A DNA stretch of 64,000 nucleotides from Acinetobacter higginsii (GTDB lineage Bacteria > Pseudomonadota > Gammaproteobacteria > Pseudomonadales > Moraxellaceae). The stretch spans positions 78,872 to 142,871 of the forward strand of contig NZ_KB850076.1 of assembly GCF_000369525.1 (NCBI RefSeq). The letters are read 5' to 3'. A program made the translations under genes and the position numbers. Below are positions 34,876-43,773 of the stretch, piece after piece. The notes beneath the pieces were generated by a model, which did no database searches, was not told where the DNA came from, and saw only the letters and a list, made by a program, of their open reading frames with translations. Position 1 is the first letter of the stretch. Every line of letters begins with the position of its first letter.

Positions 34876-36233
34876 GTAATACAGATTTTATGCAAAAGCT
34901 ACTTGATGGCGCACAGGTTGAATGGAAAGCAGTTTCAGAAATATTTCATTTAAAAAATGGCTATACACCATCGACATCAAAAAAAGAATTTTGGGAAAAT
35001 GGTTCTGTTCCGTGGTTTAGGATGGATGACATCCGCGAGAATGGTCAAATCCTTGGAGACTCATTACAAAAAATCTCGGAAAGTGCTGTAAAAGGGGGGA
35101 AATTATTTCCTGCCAATTCCATCATAATTTCAACATCGGCCACGATTGGTGAACATGCATTAATTACTGTTCCATATTTGGCAAATCAAAGGTTTACCAA
35201 TTTAAGTTTGAAAGATAGCTATGTAAAAGTTTTTGATATGAAGTTTATTTTTTATTATTGTTTTTTATTGGCAGATTGGTGTAAAAAAAATACAACGATG
35301 TCAAGTTTTGCCTCTGTAGATATGGATGGTTTTAGAAAATTTCAAATCCCCATTCCAAGCCCAGAGAATCCTAAAAAATCCCTTGAAATTCAAGCCGAAA
35401 TTGTACGAATTTTGGATGCATTTACTGCTATGACTGCGGAGCTGACTGCGGAGCTTAAACTGAGAAATCAACAATATCAATATTTTAGAGATAAATTATT
35501 GACATTTGATATGAGCGAAGCACAATCGCCTTCGGACGAGAGCGGACGAGAGCGGACGAGAGCGGACGAGAGCGGACGAGAGCGGACGAGAGCGGACGAG
35601 AGCGGACGGCGGATAGAGGCTAAATGGATGACGTTGAGAGATGTTGGTACTTGGTACGGTGGGGGAACTCCATCTAAAAGCCATAGTGATTATTGGGAAA
35701 ATGGAACTATCCCATGGGTTTCGCCTAAAGATATGGGGCGACCAATTGTTGATTCAGCTCAGGACTATATTACCGAAGATGCGATTGAAAACTCTTCGAC
35801 AAAGTTAGTACCAGCAAACTCAATTGCAATAGTTGTTCGCTCAAGTATTTTAGATAAATTACTGCCAAGTGCACTAATTCCTGTACCTGTTGCACTTAAT
35901 CAAGACATGAAAGCTGTAATACCACACAACCATATTATGCCTAGTTACCTTGCACATATGATTAGATCAAGAGGGGAGGATATTTTGCGGGCAGCTAGGA
36001 AAACAGGCGGATCTGTAGCATCTATTGAAAGTAGTAAACTCTTTTCTTTTTATGTTCCAATTCCTCACCTTGATGAGCAAAAGCGAATTGTCACTATTTT
36101 AGATAAATTCGATACTTTAACCAGTTCAATTACTGAAGGTTTACCACGTGAAATTGAGCTACGCCAAAAACAGTATGAGTATTACCGTGATTTGCTATTA
36201 AGTTTTCCTCAGTCATCTATCCCATCACATTGA
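34872..36233 (+). CDS. hsdS: Type I restriction-modification specificity subunit with 10-bp repeat
   Basis: The 453-residue protein has two target-recognition domains: TRD1 at about 10-180 (VEWKAVSEIFHLKNGYTPS) and TRD2 at about 250-410 (MTLRDVGTWYGGGTPSKS). Each is followed by a helical conserved region ending in an RQKQYEYYRDLLL/RNQQYQYFRDKLL type sequence. Between them residues 222-247 are encoded by a 10-bp tandem repeat, giving the 10-residue period ADESGRERTR. The frame is intact at 7.5 units. A one-unit change would truncate the protein after TRD1; a three-unit change would alter TRD spacing by ten residues. Confidence 0.95.
   Translation: MSNTDFMQKLLDGAQVEWKAVSEIFHLKNGYTPSTSKKEFWENGSVPWFRMDDIRENGQILGDSLQKISESAVKGGKLFPANSIIISTSATIGEHALITVPYLANQRFTNLSLKDSYVKVFDMKFIFYYCFLLADWCKKNTTMSSFASVDMDGFRKFQIPIPSPENPKKSLEIQAEIVRILDAFTAMTAELTAELKLRNQQYQYFRDKLLTFDMSEAQSPSDESGRERTRADESGRERTRADESGRRIEAKWMTLRDVGTWYGGGTPSKSHSDYWENGTIPWVSPKDMGRPIVDSAQDYITEDAIENSSTKLVPANSIAIVVRSSILDKLLPSALIPVPVALNQDMKAVIPHNHIMPSYLAHMIRSRGEDILRAARKTGGSVASIESSKLFSFYVPIPHLDEQKRIVTILDKFDTLTSSITEGLPREIELRQKQYEYYRDLLLSFPQSSIPSH
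35534..35608 (+). repeat. Tandem 10-bp repeat GGACGAGAGC inside hsdS
   Basis: Seven full units plus five bases of an eighth, all identical. The unit length is not a multiple of three. Confidence 0.97.
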
Positions 36234-36251
36234 TATTTGTGGAGCACCAAC

Positions 36252-36812
36252 ATGGAAAAAATTGGTCAAGTCAAACAACTCATTCGCGAAGTTAACCGTT
36301 TGCACCGTGATTTTTCCAAGGATTATTTTGAACATGGCAAAATTGAGAAAATTAACCTCTCTAAAACCATTCGGCACGTGCCTGCTGCACATATTTATAA
36401 ATACCGTTTAACCTTACACGAAAGCATTAATGACTACTTGATGACCGCAGATATAGACATCAAATATTTTTACCGAGTAAAAACCCGTGAAAGTATTGAT
36501 GACAAAATACAGCGCTATTCTGCTCGTGAAGACCAATATCCTGTAAACAATTGGCTTAATGATATTTTTGGTGCACGTATTATTTTAACGACTGAAGAAA
36601 TTGAGAGCGTGATGGATTTGCTGGATGACTGGCAAGATGAACTAAACCTTAAAAACTGGTATTTGCGGGATAAAGAAGGCTATCGTGGTTTGCATATCTA
36701 CTTTAAAAACAGAAGTAATTTTTATTTCCCTTGGGAATTGCAAATTTGGAATCATGAAGATATTCAAAGCAATATTGAAAATCACGAAAAATTTAAACGC
36801 AATTTTATCTAA
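36252..36812 (+). CDS. RelA/SpoT-like alarmone synthetase-domain protein inside the type I RM operon
   Basis: The protein is 186 residues from ATG 36252, supported by TGGAG eight bases upstream. It carries the full set of synthetase motifs: R75VKTRESIDDKIQRY, D104IFGARII with the candidate catalytic Asp, Y144RGLHIY, and E162LQIW. No hydrolase (HD), TGS or ACT domain is present, so it resembles small alarmone synthetases and toxSAS toxins. It sits between hsdS and hsdR, 18 bases after hsdS. Products could be (p)ppGpp-type nucleotides or pyrophosphorylated tRNA; which one is unknown. A role as a restriction-linked abortive defence is inferred. Confidence 0.85.
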   Translation: MEKIGQVKQLIREVNRLHRDFSKDYFEHGKIEKINLSKTIRHVPAAHIYKYRLTLHESINDYLMTADIDIKYFYRVKTRESIDDKIQRYSAREDQYPVNNWLNDIFGARIILTTEEIESVMDLLDDWQDELNLKNWYLRDKEGYRGLHIYFKNRSNFYFPWELQIWNHEDIQSNIENHEKFKRNFI

Positions 36813-36872
36813 AAAATTCTAAAAATCACTTTGGACCTATCTTCTCGGTCAAAAATCAATGGAATCAAAACC

Positions 36873-39800
36873 ATGACTAATTATAAGCCTATTGCCGAAA
36901 CTAACAATTTTATTGTCTTAGATAAATATTGCAAAGAATGGCAAGCGGTTGACAGCTACCAAAGTGAAGGGGATTTAGAGCGCGAATTCATTCAGGACTT
37001 GGTCAATCAAGGCTATGAATATTTGCCCATTTTAAACAATGCTAAAGCTTTGTTGGCAAATGTACGTGAGCAACTTCAAGCATTGAATAACGTACAGTTT
37101 TCTGATGGCGAATGGTTACGCTTTGTTGAAATCTATTTGGATAGACCGAGTGACAGTGTTGTTGATAAAACCCGCAAGATTCATGACGACTATATTCATG
37201 ATTTTGTCTTTGATGATGGGCATATTCAAAACATCTACCTTTTAGATAAGAAGAACGTTGCTCGTAATAAAGTGCAGGTGATTAAGCAGTTTGAGCAAAA
37301 AGGCAGCCATGCAAACCGTTACGATGTCACCATTTTAGTAAATGGCTTGCCTTTGGTGCAGGTCGAACTAAAAAAACGTGGCATCGCCATCCGTGAAGCT
37401 TTTAATCAGGTACACCGTTACAGCAAAGAAAGTTTTAATAGCGAAAATTCCCTCTATAAATATTTACAGCTGTTTGTGATTTCTAATGGGACTGATAGTC
37501 GTTATTTTGCCAATACGACGACACGTAATAAAAATAGTTTCGACTTCACTATGAACTGGGCCAAGGCCGATAATAGCCTAATCAAAGATCTGAAGGACTT
37601 CACGGCTACTTTTTTCCAAAAAAATACTTTGCTGAATGTGCTGCTGCATTACTCTGTTTTCGATATCAGCGATACCTTGTTGGTGATGCGTCCTTACCAG
37701 ATTGCGGCTACCGAGCGCATTTTGTGGAAAGTCCAAAGTTCGTATCAAGCCAAAAACTGGAACAATACCGAAAGTGGCGGTTTTATTTGGCACACTACAG
37801 GTTCTGGCAAAACCTTGACCAGTTTTAAAGCAGCACGTTTAGCAACTGAGCTGGATTTTATTGACAAGGTTTTTTTTGTGGTAGATCGCAAAGACCTTGA
37901 TTATCAGACCATGAAAGAATACCAGCGCTTTTCGCCCGATAGCGTCAATGGTTCAGACAGTACCGCAGGTTTAAAACGGAACTTGGATAAAGATGATAAT
38001 AAAATTATTGTCACCACCATCCAAAAACTCAATAACCTGATTAAAAGTGAAGGTGACTTGCCCATTTATAACAAGCAAGTAGTATTTATTTTTGATGAAT
38101 GTCATCGCAGCCAGTTTGGTGAAGCTCAGAAAAACCTGAAGAAGAAGTTTAAAAAGTACTATCAGTTTGGCTTTACGGGTACGCCTATTTTTCCACAAAA
38201 CGCCCTTAGTGCTGAAACTACAGCCAGCGTATTTGGCCGTGAGTTGCATTCTTATGTCATCACCGATGCGATTCGTGATGAGAAAGTGCTGAAATTTAAA
38301 GTGGACTACAATGATGTACGTCCACAGTTTAAAATCATCGAAACCGAACAGGATGAGAAAAAACTCAGTGCAGCGGAAAACAAACAAGCCTTATTGCATC
38401 CCGACCGCATCCGTGAAATTAGCCAGTACATCCTGAATAATTTCCGCCAGAAAACGCACCGCTTACAAGCGGGTAGCAAGGGCTTTAATGCCATGTTTGC
38501 CGTCAGTAGTGTAGAAGCTGCCAAGCTGTATTATGAGTCACTCAACAACCTGCAAAAAAACAGTGACAAGCCTTTAAAGATTGCCACTATTTTTTCCTTT
38601 GCAGCCAATGAGGAGCAAGATGCCGTAGGTGATATTCAGGATGAAAGTTTTGATATTTCAGCCATGAACAGTAGTGCAAAAGAGTTTTTAAACGCCGCAA
38701 TTGCGGACTACAATAAATTGTTTAAAACCAATTTTAGTGTTGATAGTAAGGGTTTTCAAAATTATTACCGTGATCTTGCCAAGCAAGTCAAAGCCAAAGA
38801 AATAGATTTGCTGATTGTGGTAGGGATGTTCCTGACAGGATTCGATGCCCCTACGCTTAACACTTTATTTGTAGATAAAAATCTACGTTATCATGGGTTG
38901 ATGCAGGCCTATTCGCGTACCAATCGTATTTATGATGCCACCAAAACGTTCGGCAATATTGTTACTTTTCGAGACCTAGAGCAAGCGACCATTGATGCGA
39001 TTACTTTATTTGGTGATAAAAACACTAAGAATGTGGTGCTAGAAAAAAGTTATAAGGAATACATGGAAGGCTTTACCGATGTGGTGACTGGTGATGCACG
39101 GCACGGTTTTGTGGATATTGTGAAAGAATTAGAACAACGCTTTCCTAACCCCGATGAAATTTTTAAAGAATCAGATAAAAAAGCCTTTACGAAATTATTT
39201 GGCGAATACTTGCGTGTAGAAAATGTGTTGCAAAACTACGATGAATACGCCAGCCTAAAGGCTTTGCAGAATGTTGATGCGAATGACCTTGTGGCAGTTG
39301 AAGTATTCAAGACCCAACATTACTTAAGCGATGAGGATCTGTCAGCCTTGCAAACCATTCAGATGCCAGCTGAACGAAAAATCCAAGATTACCGTTCCAC
39401 TTATAATGATATTCGTGATTGGTTACGTCGGGAAAAATTGGCTGAACAAAAAGAAAAATCGACCATTGATTGGGATGATGTAGTTTTTGAAGTAGACTTG
39501 CTGAAATCACAAGAAATCAATCTGGATTACATTCTAGAGCTGATTTTTGAGAACAATAAAAAGGTGAAAGATAAGGCAACGTTAGTTGAGGATGTGCGCC
39601 GAGTGATCCGTGCTAACCTAGGCAACCGTGCCAAAGAAAGTCTACTGGTCGATTTTATTAATCAAACAGACTTAGATCAGATTGGTGATAAGGCTAGCGT
39701 GATTGATACTTTCTTCACCTTTGCTCAAGCAGAACAACAGCGTGAAGTACAAGAACTGATTGGCGCCGAGAACCTGAATGAGGATGCAGCGAGACGTTAT

Positions 39801-39971
39801 ATTGCGACCTCGCTGAAACGGGAATTTGCCAGTGATAATGGCACTGAGCTCAATGCTATTCTGCCTAAAATGAGTCCATTAAACCCACAATACTTAACCA
39901 AAAAGCAGAGCATTTTTCAAAAAATTGCAGCGTTCGTTGAAAAGTTTAAAGGGGTAGGGGGAAAAATTTAG
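36873..39971 (+). CDS. hsdR: Type I restriction endonuclease/translocase (R subunit)
   Basis: The protein is 1032 residues from ATG 36873 (TTG 36831 is in frame but unlikely). Domains in order: nuclease with D151...E165-L-K167, superfamily 2 motor with TTGSGKT (308-314) and DECH (408-411), helicase motif VI-like YSRTNRIYD, and a long helical C-terminus. It cleaves unmethylated DNA after ATP-driven translocation. The upstream synthetase-like gene lies 60 bases away, and the Fic gene begins one base after its stop. Confidence 0.97.
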   Translation: MTNYKPIAETNNFIVLDKYCKEWQAVDSYQSEGDLEREFIQDLVNQGYEYLPILNNAKALLANVREQLQALNNVQFSDGEWLRFVEIYLDRPSDSVVDKTRKIHDDYIHDFVFDDGHIQNIYLLDKKNVARNKVQVIKQFEQKGSHANRYDVTILVNGLPLVQVELKKRGIAIREAFNQVHRYSKESFNSENSLYKYLQLFVISNGTDSRYFANTTTRNKNSFDFTMNWAKADNSLIKDLKDFTATFFQKNTLLNVLLHYSVFDISDTLLVMRPYQIAATERILWKVQSSYQAKNWNNTESGGFIWHTTGSGKTLTSFKAARLATELDFIDKVFFVVDRKDLDYQTMKEYQRFSPDSVNGSDSTAGLKRNLDKDDNKIIVTTIQKLNNLIKSEGDLPIYNKQVVFIFDECHRSQFGEAQKNLKKKFKKYYQFGFTGTPIFPQNALSAETTASVFGRELHSYVITDAIRDEKVLKFKVDYNDVRPQFKIIETEQDEKKLSAAENKQALLHPDRIREISQYILNNFRQKTHRLQAGSKGFNAMFAVSSVEAAKLYYESLNNLQKNSDKPLKIATIFSFAANEEQDAVGDIQDESFDISAMNSSAKEFLNAAIADYNKLFKTNFSVDSKGFQNYYRDLAKQVKAKEIDLLIVVGMFLTGFDAPTLNTLFVDKNLRYHGLMQAYSRTNRIYDATKTFGNIVTFRDLEQATIDAITLFGDKNTKNVVLEKSYKEYMEGFTDVVTGDARHGFVDIVKELEQRFPNPDEIFKESDKKAFTKLFGEYLRVENVLQNYDEYASLKALQNVDANDLVAVEVFKTQHYLSDEDLSALQTIQMPAERKIQDYRSTYNDIRDWLRREKLAEQKEKSTIDWDDVVFEVDLLKSQEINLDYILELIFENNKKVKDKATLVEDVRRVIRANLGNRAKESLLVDFINQTDLDQIGDKASVIDTFFTFAQAEQQREVQELIGAENLNEDAARRYIATSLKREFASDNGTELNAILPKMSPLNPQYLTKKQSIFQKIAAFVEKFKGVGGKI

Positions 39972-39972
39972 T

Positions 39973-41001
39973 ATGAAATACCAACCGCCTTATACCATCA
40001 CCTCAAAAATCATTCATCTGATTGCTCAGATCAGTGAGAATATAGGGCGTTTGACTGTTTTAGAGGAAATTCAGGACAGCTTAAAACTCAGAAAAGCCAA
40101 TCGTATCCGTACTATTCAAGGTTCACTTGCGATAGAAGGGAATACGTTAAGTACAGAACAAATCACGGCGATTCTAAATGGTAAGACTGTGATTGCACCT
40201 CCGAAAGAAGTTCAGGAAGTGCGCAATGCCATTAAAGCCTATGAAGCATTTCAACAATGGCAGCCAAGCCAAGAAGTAGACTTATTACAAGCACATCAAA
40301 TTTTAATGACAGGCTTGATTGATGAAATCGGTCAATATCGTCATGGTGGTGTGGGCGTAATGTCAGGTGATCGAGTGGTACATATGGCTCCACCTGCCAA
40401 TCAAGTTCCACGTTTAATGGCTGATTTACTAGAATGGTTAAATGATAGAGAAATACATCCACTAATCCAAAGTTCAGTATTTCATTATGAGTTTGAATTT
40501 ATCCATCCATTTGCAGATGGTAATGGCCGAATGGGTAGACTATGGCAAACATTGATCCTGAGTGGGTGGAATTTAATCTTTGCCAATATCCCAGTTGAAA
40601 GTCTGATCTATCAAAATCAAAAAGCTTATTACGAAGCATTGCAAGCAAGTACAGATCGTACTGATTCAGCACCATTTATTGAATTCATTTTGCAGATGAT
40701 TTTAGATGCAATCCTTGACTCTACACAAAGCGATCAAGACACCGCTCAAGCTAGCGATCATGTTACCGCTCAAGCTGGCATACATGTCCATAAAGAACTC
40801 AGTGATCAAGTACAGCGTTTAATTTCAGCATTAGGGCAAGATGATTATACCTTGGCTGAGTTGATGCAATTTGTGGGTTTAACGCATCGAGCAACGTTCC
40901 AAAAGAATTACTTGAATCCAGCAATAGAAGCAAATTTGATTGAACGTACCATTCCTGATAAACCGAAAAGTCCGAAGCAAAAATATAGATTAAAAAGATA
41001 A
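39973..41001 (+). CDS. Fic-family AMP transferase-like protein
   Basis: The 342-residue protein has the complete Fic motif H178PFADGNGRMGR and an N-terminal inhibitory-helix motif S51LAIEGN, i.e. [S/T]xxxE[G/N], typical of class II self-inhibited Fic proteins. A C-terminal winged-helix-like part follows (TLAELMQFVGLTHRATFQKNY). Fic enzymes transfer AMP or related groups to Ser/Thr/Tyr of target proteins. It follows hsdR by one base, so it belongs to the restriction operon. A degraded copy of its 3' end lies at 58606. Confidence 0.92.
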   Translation: MKYQPPYTITSKIIHLIAQISENIGRLTVLEEIQDSLKLRKANRIRTIQGSLAIEGNTLSTEQITAILNGKTVIAPPKEVQEVRNAIKAYEAFQQWQPSQEVDLLQAHQILMTGLIDEIGQYRHGGVGVMSGDRVVHMAPPANQVPRLMADLLEWLNDREIHPLIQSSVFHYEFEFIHPFADGNGRMGRLWQTLILSGWNLIFANIPVESLIYQNQKAYYEALQASTDRTDSAPFIEFILQMILDAILDSTQSDQDTAQASDHVTAQAGIHVHKELSDQVQRLISALGQDDYTLAELMQFVGLTHRATFQKNYLNPAIEANLIERTIPDKPKSPKQKYRLKR

Positions 41002-41035
41002 CAATACTTTCAATTGTGGATAAATCCCCTATGGG

Positions 41036-41075
41036 TGCTTGCATATGAATTTGGATGACTCAGATGAATTGGGAC
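41036..41075 (+). pseudogene. Relic of a second copy of the Cys-rich 'hydrolase' gene
   Basis: GCTTGCATATGAATTTGG and the following bases match 32640-32680 of the intact gene (coding RLHVNLDDSDEFG) with few changes. Homology stops at the left end of the IS element. Confidence 0.7.
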
Positions 41076-42388
41076 TGTTCTAAATTTTGTGTAAGTACTT
41101 AATTTTCATTTATCCTTCAGAGGATAATTACAAAAGGTACTTCACATGGATGAAGCAACAATCAAAAGTATGGCTGCCGAATTGGCTAAAGGTCTAAAAA
41201 CACCAGAAGACTTAAACCAAATGACAGCAGTCTTTAAAAAATTCATGATTGAAACTGCACTCAATACTGAACTTTCAGACCATCTCGGTTATGAAAAGCA
41301 TCAGTCCAGGAAAGGCTCAAATAGCCGTAATGGGTTTAGTTCTAAAACCATTACAACTCAAGATGGACAACTGGCTTTAGATATTCCCCGTGATCGAGAA
41401 GGTTCATTTGAGCCACAAATTATCAAAAAGCACCAAACACGCATCACCAGTATGGATGACCAAATCCTCTCACTGTATGCAAAAGGAATGACTAATAGGG
41501 AAATTGTAGCCTTCTTCAAAGAAATGTACGATGCCGATGTCTCAGCATCTCTCATCAGCAAAGTTACCGATGCTGTGATTGAGCAAGTGACTGAGTGGCA
41601 AAATAGAGCCTTAGATAGCCTTTATCCTGTTGTCTATCTTGACTGTATTGTTGTCAAAGTCCGTCAGCACTCCAATGTGATTAACAAGTCCGTATACCTT
41701 GCTTTAGGCATCAATATGGATGGACAAAAAGAATTACTGGGTATGTGGATTGCTCAGACAGAAGGTGCCAAATTCTGGCTGTCAGTCATGACAGAGCTAA
41801 AAAATCGAGGAGTACAGGACATTCTTGTTGCTTGTGTAGATGGATTAAAAGGCTTTCCTGACGCGATAGCCTCCGTTTACCCTCATACTGATATTCAACT
41901 GTGTATCGTGCATGTTGTACGCAATAGCCTGAGATTTGTAAGCTGGAAAGACTACAAGGCTGTTACCTCGGGTCTGAAAGCGATTTATCAGGCAAGTACA
42001 GAGGAAAATGCTTTAAAGTCCCTAGACATCTTCTGTGATCAATGGAATCACCAGTATCCCAAAATTGGAGAATCCTGGCGGGCCAATTGGGAAAATATCC
42101 GAACGATCTTTAGCTATCCAGCCGAAATACGTCATGCAATTTATACAACAAATGCGATTGAGTCGTTGAATAGCGTAATACGCCATTCAACGAAGAAGAG
42201 GAAAATCTTTTCATCTGATGACTCAGTAAAGAAGGTCATTTACTTAGCAACATCAAATGCTGCGAAGAAATGGACGATGCCAATTCAAAATTGGCGTTTA
42301 GCAATGAATTGGTTTACGATTCAGTTCGATGATCGATTAAAAGATCATTTATAAAAAATGGAACTTACACAAAATAATTTACAGGCTC
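41071..42388 (+). mobile_element. IS256-family insertion sequence
   Basis: Imperfect terminal inverted repeats begin GGGACTGTTC (left) and GAGCCTGTAA (right, read inward), and both continue into ATTTTGTGTAAGT. They enclose one Mutator-type transposase gene. The bases next to the two ends do not show a target duplication, so DNA beside the element may have been lost or rearranged. Confidence 0.85.
41146..42354 (+). CDS. IS256-family (Mutator-type) transposase
   Basis: The 402-residue protein is of full length for the family. The DDE triad is readable: D166 (YLDCIVVKV), D232 (CVDGLKGFPDAI) and E339 (NAIESLNSVIR). It appears intact. Confidence 0.95.
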   Translation: MDEATIKSMAAELAKGLKTPEDLNQMTAVFKKFMIETALNTELSDHLGYEKHQSRKGSNSRNGFSSKTITTQDGQLALDIPRDREGSFEPQIIKKHQTRITSMDDQILSLYAKGMTNREIVAFFKEMYDADVSASLISKVTDAVIEQVTEWQNRALDSLYPVVYLDCIVVKVRQHSNVINKSVYLALGINMDGQKELLGMWIAQTEGAKFWLSVMTELKNRGVQDILVACVDGLKGFPDAIASVYPHTDIQLCIVHVVRNSLRFVSWKDYKAVTSGLKAIYQASTEENALKSLDIFCDQWNHQYPKIGESWRANWENIRTIFSYPAEIRHAIYTTNAIESLNSVIRHSTKKRKIFSSDDSVKKVIYLATSNAAKKWTMPIQNWRLAMNWFTIQFDDRLKDHL

Positions 42389-42397
42389 GCAAGAAGG

Positions 42398-42682
42398 CTA
42401 TATTTTTTTGATTTCTACAATATCACTTGATTCAATGAGCGATTGGATATTACCAAATAAACTTTGAATATAATCAGACGCTATATGGATATCTAAATCC
42501 TCCCTGCTACGCCATTCTTCTAAGAAGAAATATCTACTCGAGTCATTTTCGCTAATATAAAGCTCATATTTCAAGCATCCTTCTTCTTGAAGCGTAGGCT
42601 CTATTACACTTTGTAAAAGCGCTTCTAACCTCTCTTTTTGATCTGATTTTGCCTTAAAGTTCGCAATTACTGAAATAGTCAT
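42398..42682 (-). CDS. Antibiotic-biosynthesis-monooxygenase (ABM) domain protein
   Basis: The 94-residue protein has the ABM dimeric alpha-beta barrel pattern: SVIANFKAKSDQKERLEALL, then CLKYELYISENDSSRYFFLEEWRS. Such proteins include quinol monooxygenases and small heme- or cofactor-free oxygenases. It is the last gene of an operon with an MDR-type reductase and an SDR, under a divergent LysR gene. Confidence 0.85.
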   Translation of the reverse strand: MTISVIANFKAKSDQKERLEALLQSVIEPTLQEEGCLKYELYISENDSSRYFFLEEWRSREDLDIHIASDYIQSLFGNIQSLIESSDIVEIKKI

Positions 42683-42702
42683 TATTTCACCTTTAATTTG
42701 TT

Positions 42703-43701
42703 TTAGAAGTTTTCTAGTACAATTTTGCCTTTTGACTTGCCTGATTCAAGTAACTTATGCGCCTTCTCCAAGTGTGAAGCGTTAATTTTGCCTAGATTTT
42801 GGTTGAGGGTACTTCTAATTTTTTGCTGGTCAACTAATTGGGCAACCTGTTGCAACAGATCACCTTGCTTTTCAATATCATCGGTTTCATACATTGAACG
42901 AGTGAACATCAACTCCCAATGGATAGAAATAGATTTAGTCTTAAACGGCATAATATCAAATGTTTGTGGATCATCGATCAATCCAAGCTTGCCTTGTGGT
43001 GCAATCAGAGAAACTATTTGCTTGATATATGTTTCTGTATGATTTGTAGAGAATACGTATTTTGGTTTTGCAATGCCTAGTGTCTCGATTTGTGCATTTA
43101 AATCTTTGCTATGATCAATGACATGGTCGGCACCAAGTGATTCCACCCAAGATTTCGTTTCTTCACGCGAAGCAGTTGCTATAACCGTCAGATTTGTTTT
43201 TGCTTTTAGGAGTTGGATAGCGATTGATCCTACACCGCCTGCACCACCAATAATTAAAATACTGCCAACTTCTGTTTCTGAAATTTGAAACCGATCAAAA
43301 AGCATTTCCCATGCCGTTATTGCAGTTAATGGCAATGCTGCTGCTTCTGCATTAGATACTGTAATTGGTTTAAGACTGATAATTCGTTCATCGACTGCTT
43401 GAAACTCAGCATTACTACCATCTCGGGTTAAATCGCCAGCATACCAAACAGAATCTCCTACTTTAAACGAGGTAACTTTTGAGCCAACTTCGATAATTTC
43501 CCCAACGGCATCCCAACCTAAAATACGATTATTTGCTTCAGACGAATTTTTTCTCACTTTGGTATCAACTGGATTCACAGAGATTGCCTGAACTTTTACC
43601 AGTACATCACGCTCCTTAAGCGTAGGCTTTGCTTTTTCAATATCTACCAATGAATTTTTAAAATCATCATGGTTATTTATAACATACGATACGGCTTTCA
43701 T
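42703..43701 (-). CDS. Zinc-type alcohol dehydrogenase-like MDR (quinone reductase-like)
   Basis: The protein is 332 residues from ATG 43701, chosen because AAGGAC precedes it at good spacing; an upstream in-frame ATG would add 23 unlikely residues. It has a GroES-like N-terminal half and the NAD(P) motif GGAGGVGSIAIQL. No structural or catalytic zinc Cys cluster is seen, as in NADPH:quinone reductases. It lies between the SDR and ABM genes. Confidence 0.88.
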   Translation of the reverse strand: MKAVSYVINNHDDFKNSLVDIEKAKPTLKERDVLVKVQAISVNPVDTKVRKNSSEANNRILGWDAVGEIIEVGSKVTSFKVGDSVWYAGDLTRDGSNAEFQAVDERIISLKPITVSNAEAAALPLTAITAWEMLFDRFQISETEVGSILIIGGAGGVGSIAIQLLKAKTNLTVIATASREETKSWVESLGADHVIDHSKDLNAQIETLGIAKPKYVFSTNHTETYIKQIVSLIAPQGKLGLIDDPQTFDIMPFKTKSISIHWELMFTRSMYETDDIEKQGDLLQQVAQLVDQQKIRSTLNQNLGKINASHLEKAHKLLESGKSKGKIVLENF

Positions 43702-43773
43702 AGATTTGTCCTTAAATTTAAAAAATATAGTAAAAATAGGAGCGAAGTGCTCCCATTTTATGTTATTCAATAA

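Noticed and set aside
35496..35684. Open frame opposite the hsdS repeat
   Set aside because: It is a repeat-driven shadow (SALVRSRPLS units) of hsdS.
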